A DNA stretch of 64,000 nucleotides from Burkholderiales bacterium RIFCSPLOWO2_12_FULL_61_40. Lineage in GTDB: Bacteria; Pseudomonadota; Gammaproteobacteria; Burkholderiales; Burkholderiaceae_C. The stretch is from NCBI GenBank assembly GCA_001770935.1, contig MESI01000005.1:1-64000 (forward strand), read 5' to 3'. A program made the translations under genes and the position numbers. Shown one piece after another: positions 8,519-16,761 of this stretch (position 1 is the first letter of the stretch; every line of letters starts with the position of its first letter). Below the pieces are notes generated by a model that worked only from the letters and a program-made list of their open reading frames with translations, did no database searches and was not told where the DNA came from.

Positions 8519-9979
8519 TCAAGGGACCAGCGCGATGACCTGTGCCACGGCAGCGGTCAGCTTCTTGGCGTAGGGCACATGCAAAAACTCATTGGGGCCG
8601 TGGGCATTGCTCTTGGGGCCCAGCACGCCGCACACCATCATCTGCGCCTTGGGAAAGCCCAGGGACAGCATATTCATCAGCGGAATGGTGCCGCCCTGGC
8701 CGATGTAGCCGCAGGGCGCGCCGAAGTGCGCCTGGGAGGCGGCGTTCAGCGCGGTCTCGAACCACGGGGCCGTGTCGGGGGCGTTCCAGCCGGTGGCGCT
8801 GGACAGGCCTTCGAAGGTGACGCGGGCCTGGTAGGGCGCGTTGTCCTCCAGCAGGGCTTTGAGCTGCTGCACGGCGGTCGCGGCTTCCACCAGGGGCGGC
8901 AGGCGCAGGCTGAGCTTGAAGGCGGTGTAGGGGCGCAGCACATTGCCGGCGTTTTTCATCTCCGGGAAGCCATCGGCCCCGGTAACACTCAGCGTGGGGG
9001 TCCAGGTGCGGTTGAGCAGCGCCTGCAGGGGGTCGGTGGTGGTGGGCAGGGCAAAGGCCGTGGCACCGCCGCAGTCGTAGTGCGCCCAGGGGAAACGCTT
9101 GTACAACTCGTCGCCCAGAATTGCCGCCGTGGCCTGGGCCTGTTGCAGCCGCTGCGCCGGCACCTCGCAGTGGAAACTGGCGGGCAAGAGGCGACCCGTG
9201 GCGCTGTCTTCCAGGCGGTCCAGCACCTGGCGCATGATGCGAAAACTCGACGGCACCAGCCCGCTGGCATCGCCCGAGTGCACACCTTCGGTGAGAATTT
9301 CCACCTTGAGCACTCCACTGGCCATGCCACGCAGGCTGCTGGTGAGCCACAACTGGTCGTAGTTGCCCGCGCCCGAGTCCAGGCACACCACCAGCCCCAC
9401 CTCGCCCAGGCGGGGCTTGAGCACCTCGATGTAGTGCAGCAAATCGTAGGAGCCGCTTTCTTCGCAGGTCTCGATCAGGCCCACCACGCGGGGATGTTCG
9501 ACGTTCTGGCTCTTGAGGGCCTGGATGGCGGCAATGGCGGCGTAGGCCGCGTAGCCGTCGTCGGCGCCGCCGCGGCCATACAGCTTGCCGTTTTCATAGG
9601 CGGGCGTCCAGGGGCCGAGGTCGCTGCGCCAGCCGGTGAATTCGGGCTGTTTGTCCAGGTGGCCGTACATCAGCACGGTCTGGGTGGTATGGGCCTTGGT
9701 GGCGGCCACTTCGAAAAACAGCACCGGCGTACGGCCGGGCAGGCGGATCACCTCCAGCGTCAGGCCGCTGACCTTTTGCGCCTCGATCCAGTCCGCGGTG
9801 CTGCGCACCACGCTGTCCAGCAGGCCCCGGCTTTCCCAGTCGGCGTCGAACATGGGCGACTTGGCCGGCACGCGGATGTAGTCTTGCAGGGACGGAACAA
9901 TGGTGGTGTCCCAGGCCTGGCTGACCTGGTCCAGGGCTTGGGCGGCGTTCAATACGGCATGCGCAACGGGGGCATTCAT
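8519..9979 (-). CDS. M20 family metallopeptidase
   Basis: A 486-residue di-zinc peptidase of the M20 (dipeptidase/carboxypeptidase) clan. Metal-ligand motifs appear in order: MYGHLDKQPE, GRGGADDGYAAYAA, ETCEESGSYDL, CLDSGAG and, near the C-terminus, GQGGTIPLMNML. The insertion between the two halves of the catalytic domain is the usual dimerisation domain. The start MNAPVAHAV at 9979 is preferred over the frame start at 10018, which adds an unconserved basic stretch; AGGATC precedes it. The cytosolic location and exact substrate are unresolved. Confidence 0.9.
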   Translation of the reverse strand: MNAPVAHAVLNAAQALDQVSQAWDTTIVPSLQDYIRVPAKSPMFDADWESRGLLDSVVRSTADWIEAQKVSGLTLEVIRLPGRTPVLFFEVAATKAHTTQTVLMYGHLDKQPEFTGWRSDLGPWTPAYENGKLYGRGGADDGYAAYAAIAAIQALKSQNVEHPRVVGLIETCEESGSYDLLHYIEVLKPRLGEVGLVVCLDSGAGNYDQLWLTSSLRGMASGVLKVEILTEGVHSGDASGLVPSSFRIMRQVLDRLEDSATGRLLPASFHCEVPAQRLQQAQATAAILGDELYKRFPWAHYDCGGATAFALPTTTDPLQALLNRTWTPTLSVTGADGFPEMKNAGNVLRPYTAFKLSLRLPPLVEAATAVQQLKALLEDNAPYQARVTFEGLSSATGWNAPDTAPWFETALNAASQAHFGAPCGYIGQGGTIPLMNMLSLGFPKAQMMVCGVLGPKSNAHGPNEFLHVPYAKKLTAAVAQVIALVP

Positions 9980-10051
9980 GGGAGAGATCCTGACGCGTGA
10001 ATTGGAGCCGTGAATCATGCCATGGTCCCTGCCTTGGCAAGCTATCTCACC

Positions 10052-10645
10052 TTATTCCTTGAACTTGCTCTTCAACCATCGGAGCAATTCACGTTGATCC
10101 AGCGAAGTAGCCCGTCGCACTTGCACCAGCAGTTTGTTAAGTTCGGGGCGCTGTAGCGTGATATTGGCAGCCCCCTCATTGCAAACGGAGCAAATGGCCT
10201 TCAAATTACCCGCCTCATCGCTTCCACCCATGCTTTTGTCAATGATATGCCCTATATGCAGCCGAGTTTTGCGTGTAGGGTCGTACGGATGGGGTTCCCC
10301 TGCAACAGCGCCACACATCTGACAAGTAAACCCATTGCGGTCCAGTACAAAAGCCCTGGTTTCTTTCGAAATACCCCTTGCAAACGCGGGTTGTGGCTTG
10401 GCGGTTTCTAACAAATATTCGCCCGGCTTCAAATCCGCCCGGTCATTGTGGGTCAGGATCAGAAAACCTTCCTCCGTACGCAACTCACGCACTCGCCGCG
10501 CCCATTCACTGGTATCCCCAGCGATCGGGCGCAATTCGGCGGAGTCCATGACACGCCCGATATTTTCAAGGAAATAGGCTCTTAGCTTTGCCCGTGCACC
10601 CATTCTTTTCGGCATCCGCGCGTTTTTATCTTGCTGCATAGCCAT
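10052..10645 (-). CDS. HNH endonuclease, probable type II restriction enzyme
   Basis: A 197-residue protein. The N-terminal part looks like a winged helix (MDSAELRPIAGDTSEWARRVREL). The C-terminal half is an HNH nuclease: two Cys pairs (CQMC, CSVC) surround HIGHIIDKSMGG and the Asn of GNLKAIC, the usual zinc-stabilised beta-beta-alpha-metal arrangement. Its ATG overlaps the stop of the upstream cytosine methyltransferase as TGATG, so the two are translated together. That pairing makes a restriction enzyme the likeliest role. The recognition site cannot be read from the sequence. A second ATG at 10636 is possible. Confidence 0.82.
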   Translation of the reverse strand: MAMQQDKNARMPKRMGARAKLRAYFLENIGRVMDSAELRPIAGDTSEWARRVRELRTEEGFLILTHNDRADLKPGEYLLETAKPQPAFARGISKETRAFVLDRNGFTCQMCGAVAGEPHPYDPTRKTRLHIGHIIDKSMGGSDEAGNLKAICSVCNEGAANITLQRPELNKLLVQVRRATSLDQRELLRWLKSKFKE

Positions 10646-11604
10646 CAAGCTGCCAGTCTCATGATTCTGTGCGCCGCAGCCTGCTCAATGGCAATGGCAA
10701 TTTGTGCGCTGACGGCATGTGCAACGGGTGGCGGAAATGCATTGCCCACCTGCCGATATGAGGGCGTTTTTTTACCCGCGAACTGCCAATCGTCTGGAAA
10801 ACCCTGAACACGCGCGCACATACGCACCGTAAGCCGCGGCATACCCACGAAGTCAGCTTCGGGGGCGTCATTGGCCAAACCACGTCCGTCCACGCCCAAA
10901 GCAGCCCAGGCTGCGCGTGATCGCGTCGGTCCCAAATCAGGGCCCCCGTGTTTCTTGCTGCCACCGACCAGAGTAGGCGCAATGGCATTGGCGCGGTCAC
11001 GCCAGGCATCTGCCCCGCGCCAGCCATTGGTCAGCATCAAATCGTGCAAAAGTGTGCCCACGGTAGGAGGCAAGTTTTGACCGGGAACCGGCCAGCGAAA
11101 AAAGGGCGCGATATCCTGCCGTACCGCTACACACACCACTCTGGGCCTGAGCTGGCTAACCCCAAAATCTGCTGCATTGAAGAGGCGCCAATCCGTCCAG
11201 TAACCCATCGCCTGCAGTTGCTTGGCGATGTTCATTCTGTAATCTACAAAAACTGCATCGAGCAGGCCACGCACATTTTCAAGCATCACAGCCTGTGGGC
11301 GTGTTTCATCAACCACCCGAATGGCCTGCGGAAACATATCGCGCTCGTCATCGCCCCCCAATTGTTTACCGGCTTTGGAAAAGGGTGGGCACGGAACGCC
11401 CCCCGCCACGAGATCCACACCTCGGTAAGGCCGGGCATCAAACTGGCTCAAATCACCTTCAATCACGTTCCATTGCGGACGGTTCAATCGAAGGGTGCTG
11501 CACGCGGCGGCATCAATTTCAACAAGCGCCTCATGCTCGAAGCCGGAACGCTCCAATCCTTGGGCCTGTCCACCCGCACCAGCGCACAGCTCTAAAGAAT
11601 GCAT
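10645..11604 (-). CDS. DNA (cytosine-5) methyltransferase
   Basis: A 319-residue C5-methyltransferase. Motif I is ELCAGAGGQAQGLE; motif IV is PCPPFS, with the catalytic Cys (a PCxxFS variant); motif VI is ENVRGL; motif VIII is QLRPRV; motif X is GNAFPPPVAHA. The target-recognition segment between motifs VIII and X is short, as in small type II enzymes. It is coupled to the HNH nuclease downstream, so it is the protective half of a restriction-modification pair. The pair sits between housekeeping genes (M20 peptidase and metW), which points to insertion. Methylation target unknown. Confidence 0.93.
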   Translation of the reverse strand: MHSLELCAGAGGQAQGLERSGFEHEALVEIDAAACSTLRLNRPQWNVIEGDLSQFDARPYRGVDLVAGGVPCPPFSKAGKQLGGDDERDMFPQAIRVVDETRPQAVMLENVRGLLDAVFVDYRMNIAKQLQAMGYWTDWRLFNAADFGVSQLRPRVVCVAVRQDIAPFFRWPVPGQNLPPTVGTLLHDLMLTNGWRGADAWRDRANAIAPTLVGGSKKHGGPDLGPTRSRAAWAALGVDGRGLANDAPEADFVGMPRLTVRMCARVQGFPDDWQFAGKKTPSYRQVGNAFPPPVAHAVSAQIAIAIEQAAAHRIMRLAA

Positions 11605-11693
11605 GTTGAATTACTGTATATTTTCACAGGCATATTATCGGACCAAACTTTGGAACACGCAAGGAAAGCCCCTAAAGCGCATAGTCGTGGCCT

Positions 11694-12275
11694 TCAGCGC
11701 GACAACTGGTAAACCGAGGTGCCCGCCCGCAAATTGGGGGCAAAACGCACCGTGGCGCCGTCCTGGATGCCAAAACTGTCCAGCACCTTGAGACCGTTGC
11801 GCCGGGCCAGCAGCGCCAGGTCGGCGTGGGTGCCCACCCGGATGTTGGGCGTGTCGTACCACTGGTAGGGCAGGCGCTTGGTCACCGGCATGCGCCCGCC
11901 CAGCACGCTCAGGCGGTTGGGCCAGTGCGCAAAATTGGGGAAGGCCACAATGCCCACGCGCCCCACACGCACGGTTTCACGCAGCATCACCTCGGCATTG
12001 CGCAAATGCTGCAAGGTGTCGATCTGCAACACCACGTCAAAGGAGGCGTCGTCAAACATGGCCAGACCTTCGTCCAGGTTGAGCTGGATCACGTTGACGC
12101 CGCGCTGCACGCAGGCCAGCACATTGGCATCGGCAATCTCCACGCCGTAGCCGGTGCACTGGCGGTGGCGCTGCAAATGGTCCAGCAGGGCGCCGTCGCC
12201 ACAGCCCAGGTCGAGCACGCGGGCGCCTTCGGGCACCAGGCGGGCAATGGCTTGCAAATGGGTGTCGTTGCTCAT
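11694..12275 (-). CDS. metW: Methionine biosynthesis protein MetW
   Basis: A 193-residue class I methyltransferase-fold protein with the SAM-binding glycine motif [12 protein letters not shown] near residue 20 and the conserved [20 protein letters not shown] and [11 protein letters not shown]. MetW is found beside metX in beta- and alphaproteobacteria and is needed with MetX for homoserine acylation. The gene overlaps the metX stop by 4 nt, so it is translated with metX and falls under the same SAM-II-type leader. Confidence 0.94.
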   Translation of the reverse strand: MSNDTHLQAIARLVPEGARVLDLGCGDGALLDHLQRHRQCTGYGVEIADANVLACVQRGVNVIQLNLDEGLAMFDDASFDVVLQIDTLQHLRNAEVMLRETVRVGRVGIVAFPNFAHWPNRLSVLGGRMPVTKRLPYQWYDTPNIRVGTHADLALLARRNGLKVLDSFGIQDGATVRFAPNLRAGTSVYQLSR

Positions 12276-13486
12276 GCGTTCAACTCCTTGGCGATGCTAT
12301 CAAAATAAGAGCTTACTACGCCCATGTAGCGTGCGTCATCGAGCAAAAAGGCATCGTGTCCGTGGGGCGCGTCGATCTCGGCGTAGCTCACGTCGCGCCG
12401 GTTGTCCAGCAGCGCCTTGACGATTTCCCGGCTGCGTTTGGGGGAAAAGCGCCAGTCGGTGGTGAAACTGACCAGCAGGAACTTGCAGCTGGCGCGCGCC
12501 AGCGCCTGGCTCAAATCACCGCCATACGCGCGGGCCGGGTCGAAATAATCCAGCGCACGGGTGATCAGCAAATAGGTGTTGGCGTCAAAGTATTCGGCAA
12601 ACTTGTCGCCCTGGTAGCGCAGGTAGCTCTCGATCTGGAACTCGGCGTCCAGGGTGCTGTAAAGATAAGCCCCCACGCTTGTCGCTTCGCGTACTACGCT
12701 GCCCCCCGAGGGGGCCGTGCCTTGCTTGGGGCGGCCCTGCGCAGCGGCGATCATCGCTTTGGAATCGGAAATCAGCTGGCGGCCAAACTTCTCGTTCATC
12801 ACATCGTCGCTGAGGTAGGTGATGTGGCCGATCATGCGGGCGATACGCAGGCCACGTTTGGGGACCGTGCCCTGCGCATAGAAATGCCCACCATGAAAAT
12901 CGGGGTCGGTCACGATGGCACGCCGGGCCACTTCGTTGAAGGCGATGTTTTCGGCCGTCAGGTTGGGCGCGCTGGCCACCACCACGGCGTGGCGCACCCG
13001 GTCCGGGTATTGCAGCGTCCAGCTCAGGGCCTGCATGCCGCCCAAACTGCCCCCCATCACCGCCGCCAGGGTCTGGATGCCCAGGGCGTCCAGCAGCCGG
13101 GCCTGCGCATCGACCCAGTCTTCCACGGTGACCACGGGGAAGTCTGCACCGTAGATTTGGCCGCTGTCCGGGTTGCTGTGCATGGGTCCGGTGGAGCCGA
13201 AGCAGGAGCCCAGGTTGTTGACGCCAATGACAAAAAAGGTGTTGGTATCGAGCGCCTTGCCGGGGCCGATCATGTTGTCCCACCAGCCTTCGCTCTTGGC
13301 CTGCCCGGCGTACACGCCCGCCACATGGTGCGAGGCGTTGAGCGCGTGGCAGACCAGCACCGCATTGGATCGGTCGGCATTGAGCGTGCCGTAGGTCTCA
13401 AAACTGAGGGAGTAATCGCGCAAGGACGCGCCGCTTTGCAAGGGCAGCGCATCGGCAAAATGCATGGACTGTGGTGTGGCAAACAT
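12272..13486 (-). CDS. metX: Homoserine O-acyltransferase MetX
   Basis: A 404-residue alpha/beta-hydrolase-fold acyltransferase, first committed step of methionine synthesis from homoserine. The nucleophile is in [10 protein letters not shown], the Asp in TDWRFSP and the His in [23 protein letters not shown] is the family signature. I set the start at [12 protein letters not shown] (13486), as in related Burkholderiales. The ATG directly abuts the T-run of a terminator hairpin, leaving no space for a normal Shine-Dalgarno. Residues near 273-282 ([10 protein letters not shown]) carry a low-complexity insertion. The last residues overlap a dispersed GCTAT repeat. Confidence 0.94.
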   Translation of the reverse strand: MFATPQSMHFADALPLQSGASLRDYSLSFETYGTLNADRSNAVLVCHALNASHHVAGVYAGQAKSEGWWDNMIGPGKALDTNTFFVIGVNNLGSCFGSTGPMHSNPDSGQIYGADFPVVTVEDWVDAQARLLDALGIQTLAAVMGGSLGGMQALSWTLQYPDRVRHAVVVASAPNLTAENIAFNEVARRAIVTDPDFHGGHFYAQGTVPKRGLRIARMIGHITYLSDDVMNEKFGRQLISDSKAMIAAAQGRPKQGTAPSGGSVVREATSVGAYLYSTLDAEFQIESYLRYQGDKFAEYFDANTYLLITRALDYFDPARAYGGDLSQALARASCKFLLVSFTTDWRFSPKRSREIVKALLDNRRDVSYAEIDAPHGHDAFLLDDARYMGVVSSYFDSIAKELNA

Positions 13487-13522
13487 AAAAAAACCCGGCA
13501 ACGCTAAAGGCGAAACCGGGTT
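13487..13522 (-). terminator. Intrinsic terminator in the metX leader
   Basis: On the minus strand AACCCGG pairs with CCGGGTT (plus an inner CGC/GCG stem), followed at once by seven Ts that end at the metX ATG. It lies just downstream of the SAM-II-type aptamer, so it is the likely expression platform: SAM binding would favour termination. Confidence 0.75.
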
Positions 13523-13526
13523 GGCT

Positions 13527-13582
13527 GGCGTCTTTAGCTGAACTTATTAAGCGCCCGCAAGCTGTAGCAAATCGGCGCCGTG
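13527..13582 (-). promoter_or_regulatory. SAM-II-type riboswitch aptamer upstream of metX-metW
   Basis: Read on the minus strand it contains GCGCC-GATTT, then CTTGCG, the pairing arm GGCGC, then an 11-nt segment containing AATAA, and AGCTAAAG. The order, the P1 pairing GCGCC/GGCGC and the spacing between P1 and AGCTAAA match the SAM-II (metA motif) consensus known from alphaproteobacterial and other metX leaders. It should bind S-adenosylmethionine and switch off metX-metW, here through the terminator 4 nt downstream. Confidence 0.85.
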
Positions 13583-13698
13583 CAAGTATAAATGGAGTTG
13601 ATGACTTCGGGAAATACACCACCGTTGTGGCGTTGGGGTGCGACGTCGCCCGGTGATGGCCCTGAACAGGCCGGTGAGCGATGGATTTCCGGCTAAAT

Positions 13699-13977
13699 TT
13701 ATTTTGTGTCCGTGCCAAAACGTTGGGTGGACCGCTCGCGTGCCTTGACCACCTCAGCCTCCCGGTTCTTGGGTTCCGCGTGCGTGACCAGCCCCGCAAT
13801 GAGGCGACGCGCTGAAGCGGCGACTTCCTCGACCGCTGCGTCGAATGCGGCTTCGTTGGCCTTGGACGGGACGGAAAACCCGCTGAGCTTGCGCACAAAC
13901 TGCAGCGAGGCATCCCGAATCTCCAATTCAGTGGCCGGTGGTTCGAAGTTGAAAAGGGTCTTGATGCTGCGGCACAT
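13699..13977 (-). CDS. DUF2277 family protein
   Basis: A 92-residue cytosolic protein that matches the DUF2277 pattern closely: MCRSIKTLFNFEPPAT, then SLQFVRKLSGFSVPSKANE, then the helical C-terminus ending NREAEVVKARERSTQRFG. The family is common in Proteobacteria and Actinobacteria and has no established function. The gene lies upstream of the metX leader in the same direction but is separated by about 117 bp holding the aptamer, so it is probably a separate unit. Confidence 0.88.
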   Translation of the reverse strand: MCRSIKTLFNFEPPATELEIRDASLQFVRKLSGFSVPSKANEAAFDAAVEEVAASARRLIAGLVTHAEPKNREAEVVKARERSTQRFGTDTK

Positions 13978-14037
13978 GGTGAAACCTTACCCCATTGATT
14001 GGGTCGAATTATGACCAGGCTGGGGGCATCTTTCAAT

Positions 14038-14065
14038 TGCTATGTATTTCGTAGCTGCTTGCGCT
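14038..14065. repeat. Dispersed GCTAT...GTAGCTGCTTGCGC repeat, copy 1
   Basis: TGCTATGTATTTCGTAGC followed by TGCTTGCGC. This short element recurs in inverted orientation at 14201-14226 and in weaker form at 12295-12316, 15853-15880 and 24098-24115. Similar small repeats are common in Comamonadaceae intergenic DNA. It may be a non-autonomous palindromic repeat. Confidence 0.55.
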
Positions 14066-14200
14066 TACTCTATAAGGGCTGGGGCCGTATTTACCTATAA
14101 AAACTTCGCGCCAGAGGCCTAAAAACACTCGAACCCATACGGGGGCACGCCCTCCGTATAAATTTGCAAGCCAAACAAGCCTGCAGCCCCCGAAAACAGT

Positions 14201-14226
14201 GCGCAAGCAGCTACTTTTTTTATAGC
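14201..14226. repeat. Dispersed repeat, copy 2 (inverted relative to copy 1)
   Basis: GCGCAAGCAGCTAC followed by a T-run and TATAGC: the reverse complement of the 14038-14065 copy with a changed centre. The two copies face each other across about 135 bp in a gene-free stretch before the GDT1-family remnant. Confidence 0.55.
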
Positions 14227-14240
14227 GACATCCAGCAAAC

Positions 14241-14442
14241 TTAACCCAGCAGAGCCAGCAGCCCCAGGCCGAAGAAGATGCATGCCGACACCAGGTGCAC
14301 GGTGCGCAGCGGCACCAGGCGGGTCATGCGTTCACCCAGCCAGGCCACGGGGGGCATTGGCCAGCATCACGGTGGCGGCTTGCGTCTTGTCACCCATTTC
14401 TGCCAGGGCCACGATACCGGTTGAGACGAGAAAAGCCTCCAT
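14241..14442 (-). pseudogene. TMEM165/GDT1-family transporter remnant
   Basis: The minus strand starts MEAFLVSTGIVALAEMGDKT, with the E-x-G-D-(K/R)-T ion-binding motif of the UPF0016/GDT1 Mn2+/Ca2+ exchanger family. It then loses frame and resumes in another frame as ERMTRLVPLRTVHLVSACIF ending at a TAA. Intact members are about 190 residues with two such motifs; here the middle, including the second motif, is gone and only about 65 codons remain. It is a deleted, non-functional copy lying divergent to amtB. Confidence 0.75.
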
Positions 14443-14527
14443 GGAGGGATGGTAACCGCCGTCCTTTGGTGCATGGAATCAGGCCGTACCGGTCAATTCT
14501 GCACATTTGTGGGAATGTTTTTGAAAA

Positions 14528-14545
14528 TTGGCGCGATTTTTGCTT
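14528..14545 (+). promoter_or_regulatory. Sigma-54 promoter of amtB
   Basis: TTGGCGCG-ATTT-TTGCTT has GG and GC separated by exactly 10 bp and matches the TGGCACG-N4-TTGCW consensus in 11 of 12 positions. It predicts a start near 14555, about 75 bp before the amtB ATG. Sigma-54/NtrC control of ammonium transporters is well known. Confidence 0.8.
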
Positions 14546-14549
14546 TAGT

Positions 14550-14587
14550 TTGGTGCATTTTCGCAATTTTTAGCAAAAATGCACCAA
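14550..14587. repeat. Perfect 12-bp inverted repeat in the amtB leader
   Basis: TTGGTGCATTTT and AAAATGCACCAA form perfect arms around a 14-bp spacer, beginning at or just upstream of the predicted sigma-54 transcription start. It could be an operator, with TGCACC half-sites resembling NtrC boxes but in reversed order, or a 5'-UTR hairpin. Another GGTGCA lies at 14468-14473. Confidence 0.6.
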
Positions 14588-14628
14588 CAACAACCACTTC
14601 ACTCCCCATTTCACCCAAAGAGGTTCTC

Positions 14629-15831
14629 ATGGAAGCACTAAAACAGGGCGCAGACACCCTGTTCATCCTTCTCGGCGCGATCATGGTGCTGGCCATGCAC
14701 GCAGGTTTTGCATTTCTGGAGCTCGGCACTGTGCGCCGCAAAAACCAGGTCAATGCGCTGGTCAAGATCCTGGTGGACTTCTCCGTGTCCACCGTGGTCT
14801 ATTTCATCGTGGGGTATGGCGTGGCCTACGGCACCAGCTTCTTTGTAGGCGCGGAGCAGTTGGCCGCCAAGAACGGCTATGAACTGGTCAAGTTCTTCTT
14901 CCTGCTGACCTTTGCGGCGGCGATTCCGGCCATCATCTCGGGCGGCATCGCCGAGCGCGCCAAATTCTGGCCGCAACTGATCGCCACCGCGGTGATCGTC
15001 GGTTTTGTCTACCCTTTCTTTGAAGGCATTGTCTGGAACCAGCACTTCGGCGTGCAGGCCTGGATCAAGGGCGTGGCGGGTGAAGAGTTCCACGACTTTG
15101 CCGGCAGCGTGGTGGTGCACGCCCTGGGCGGCTGGATTGCGCTGCCAGCCGTCTTGCTGCTGGGCGCCCGCGCCAACCGCTACCGCAAAGACGGCGGCAT
15201 CTCGGCCCACCCGCCCAGCAGCATTCCCTTTTTGGCCCTGGGCGCCTGGGTGCTCACTGTGGGCTGGTTTGGCTTCAATGTGATGAGTGCACAAACGCTG
15301 GACAAGATTTCGGGCCTGGTGGCGGTGAACTCGCTCCTGGCCATGGTGGGCGGCACGCTGGCGGCCCTGCTGCTGGGCAAGAACGACCCCGGTTTTGTGC
15401 ACAACGGTCCGCTGGCCGGCCTGGTGGCGGTGTGTGCGGGGTCCGATCTGATGCACCCCTTGGGTGCATTGGTGGTAGGGGCGGTGGCCGGTGGCATTTT
15501 CGTCGTCATGTTCACGTTGACGCAAAACAAATGGAAGATCGACGACGTGCTCGGTGTGTGGCCGCTGCATGGCCTGTGCGGCACCTGGGGCGGCATTGCG
15601 GCGGGCATTTTTGGCAGCAAGGCCATGGGTGGCCTGGGCGGCGTCACCCTCGGCGCCCAGCTGATCGGCACCATCATGGGTGTGGCCTGGGCTCTGGCCG
15701 GGGGGCTGCTGGTGTACGGCATCCTCAAAGCCACGCTGGGTTTGCGCCTGAGCCAGGAAGAGGAATACGACGGGGCCGATCTGTCCATCCACAAAATCAG
15801 CGCCACGCCGGAGCGCGAAGCCAACTGGTGA
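14629..15831 (+). CDS. amtB: Ammonium transporter AmtB
   Basis: A 400-residue inner-membrane ammonia channel with about 11 helices. MEALKQGADTLFILLGAIMVLAMHAGFAFLELG is the usual N-terminus, and family motifs include FFLLTFAAAIPAIISGGIAERAKFWP, DFAGSVVVHALGG with the first pore His, and LHGLCGTWGGIAAG with the second. The ATG at 14629 is chosen over the longer frame from 14449 because AGAGG precedes it and the upstream part carries the sigma-54 promoter. No glnK is adjacent, unlike the usual glnK-amtB pair. Confidence 0.94.
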   Translation: MEALKQGADTLFILLGAIMVLAMHAGFAFLELGTVRRKNQVNALVKILVDFSVSTVVYFIVGYGVAYGTSFFVGAEQLAAKNGYELVKFFFLLTFAAAIPAIISGGIAERAKFWPQLIATAVIVGFVYPFFEGIVWNQHFGVQAWIKGVAGEEFHDFAGSVVVHALGGWIALPAVLLLGARANRYRKDGGISAHPPSSIPFLALGAWVLTVGWFGFNVMSAQTLDKISGLVAVNSLLAMVGGTLAALLLGKNDPGFVHNGPLAGLVAVCAGSDLMHPLGALVVGAVAGGIFVVMFTLTQNKWKIDDVLGVWPLHGLCGTWGGIAAGIFGSKAMGGLGGVTLGAQLIGTIMGVAWALAGGLLVYGILKATLGLRLSQEEEYDGADLSIHKISATPEREANW

Positions 15832-15916
15832 GGCAGCCGACAACCCGGCAAACGCTATTAATTTCATAGCTTACCACGCATACCCTGCGTGGCCTGGCCG
15901 TTGTTTTGCCAAAAAT

Positions 15917-16204
15917 TCAGGCGTGCGACGCCCGCGACGGATAGATCAACACCGAATCGGACTTCAGGCGAACATTTTCGTTGCCAGCGTCCTCCACCAG
16001 CGGCATCTTGTCCGCACGGTGCTGGAATGTTTCGCCCATTTCCGCCTCAATGCGGGCGATTCGCTCTGCATACATTTGGGTCAAGGCGCTGTGGTGCTCG
16101 GCCGCCGCCTGGTGTTCCACCCGGCGCACATGGGCTTCCTCCAGATACTCGCGGGATTTGCGAATGTGGGCCTCAATCCGTCGTTCGAATAAATAAAATC
16201 GCAT
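15917..16204 (-). CDS. Small coiled-coil hypothetical protein
   Basis: A 95-residue protein starting [21 protein letters not shown], preceded by a good GGGAG ribosome site. Residues 10-60 are charged and helical with heptad character, rich in Ala, Glu, Arg and His, and probably form a coiled coil. There is no membrane segment or signal peptide. A longer frame continues upstream to 16492 only because it runs into an EAL-domain fragment. I do not recognise a family. It stands alone between amtB and the RNA-binding protein gene. Confidence 0.55.
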   Translation of the reverse strand: MRFYLFERRIEAHIRKSREYLEEAHVRRVEHQAAAEHHSALTQMYAERIARIEAEMGETFQHRADKMPLVEDAGNENVRLKSDSVLIYPSRASHA

Positions 16205-16372
16205 GCTTTTTCTCCCTGTACCCGCAGCAAAAAGGTTGCACAAAAAGACCTGAATCGCGTTCAAAACAGTTTTGGCCCGGTACGCCCGCATGATCTCTGA
16301 AAAATTTTTGCGGCATTTGCGTCTTGTCAAGCGTTCTGGCAGGTTTGCGGTAGAGATTTTCCGGCGGCAGCG

Positions 16373-16492
16373 CTGGGTGCCGGGCTGGTCATTGGTGCCG
16401 TCGATGAAGCTGCGGTCGATCTTGAGTTCACTCACCGGCAGCTTTTGCAGGTAGACCAGGGACAAATATCCGGTCCCAAAGTCGTCAACCAA
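16373..16492 (-). pseudogene. EAL-domain fragment
   Basis: About 40 codons on the minus strand read [35 protein letters not shown], which is the DDFGTGYSSL...LKIDRSF block of cyclic-di-GMP phosphodiesterases. Nothing upstream or downstream in any frame continues the domain. It is the isolated remnant of a lost EAL gene, not the intact one at 5516-7600. Confidence 0.7.
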
Positions 16493-16761
16493 CCAGAAAA
16501 GCCAGCGCTGCCGATGGCCCCTTCACCATGGGAGCAAGCCGCCAAGTCCCACGAAGAAGGAACTTCCCTGTCAAGGCGTCTGAAAAATAAATCAAAAACT
16601 TTTTCCAAAGTGGCGCATAATTGTGTGGTATTGCCAATATTTCGGTGGTGCAAGTTTGCGGTGGTTAGTCAGTTTCGCGTCTGCTTTAATTCTTCATTGG
16701 TTTGTTGATTGCGGTTTTGGACTCTATCGTCGCGTTTTGAGTTATTTTGAGGAGTCCTTTC

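Noticed and set aside
14443-14527. yybP-ykoY manganese riboswitch before the GDT1-family remnant
   Set aside because: Such riboswitches often precede these genes, but the conserved core could not be found on the minus strand here.
14638-15867. A 409-codon open frame opposite amtB
   Set aside because: Antisense shadow of amtB, very rich in His, Gln and Ala; no domain.
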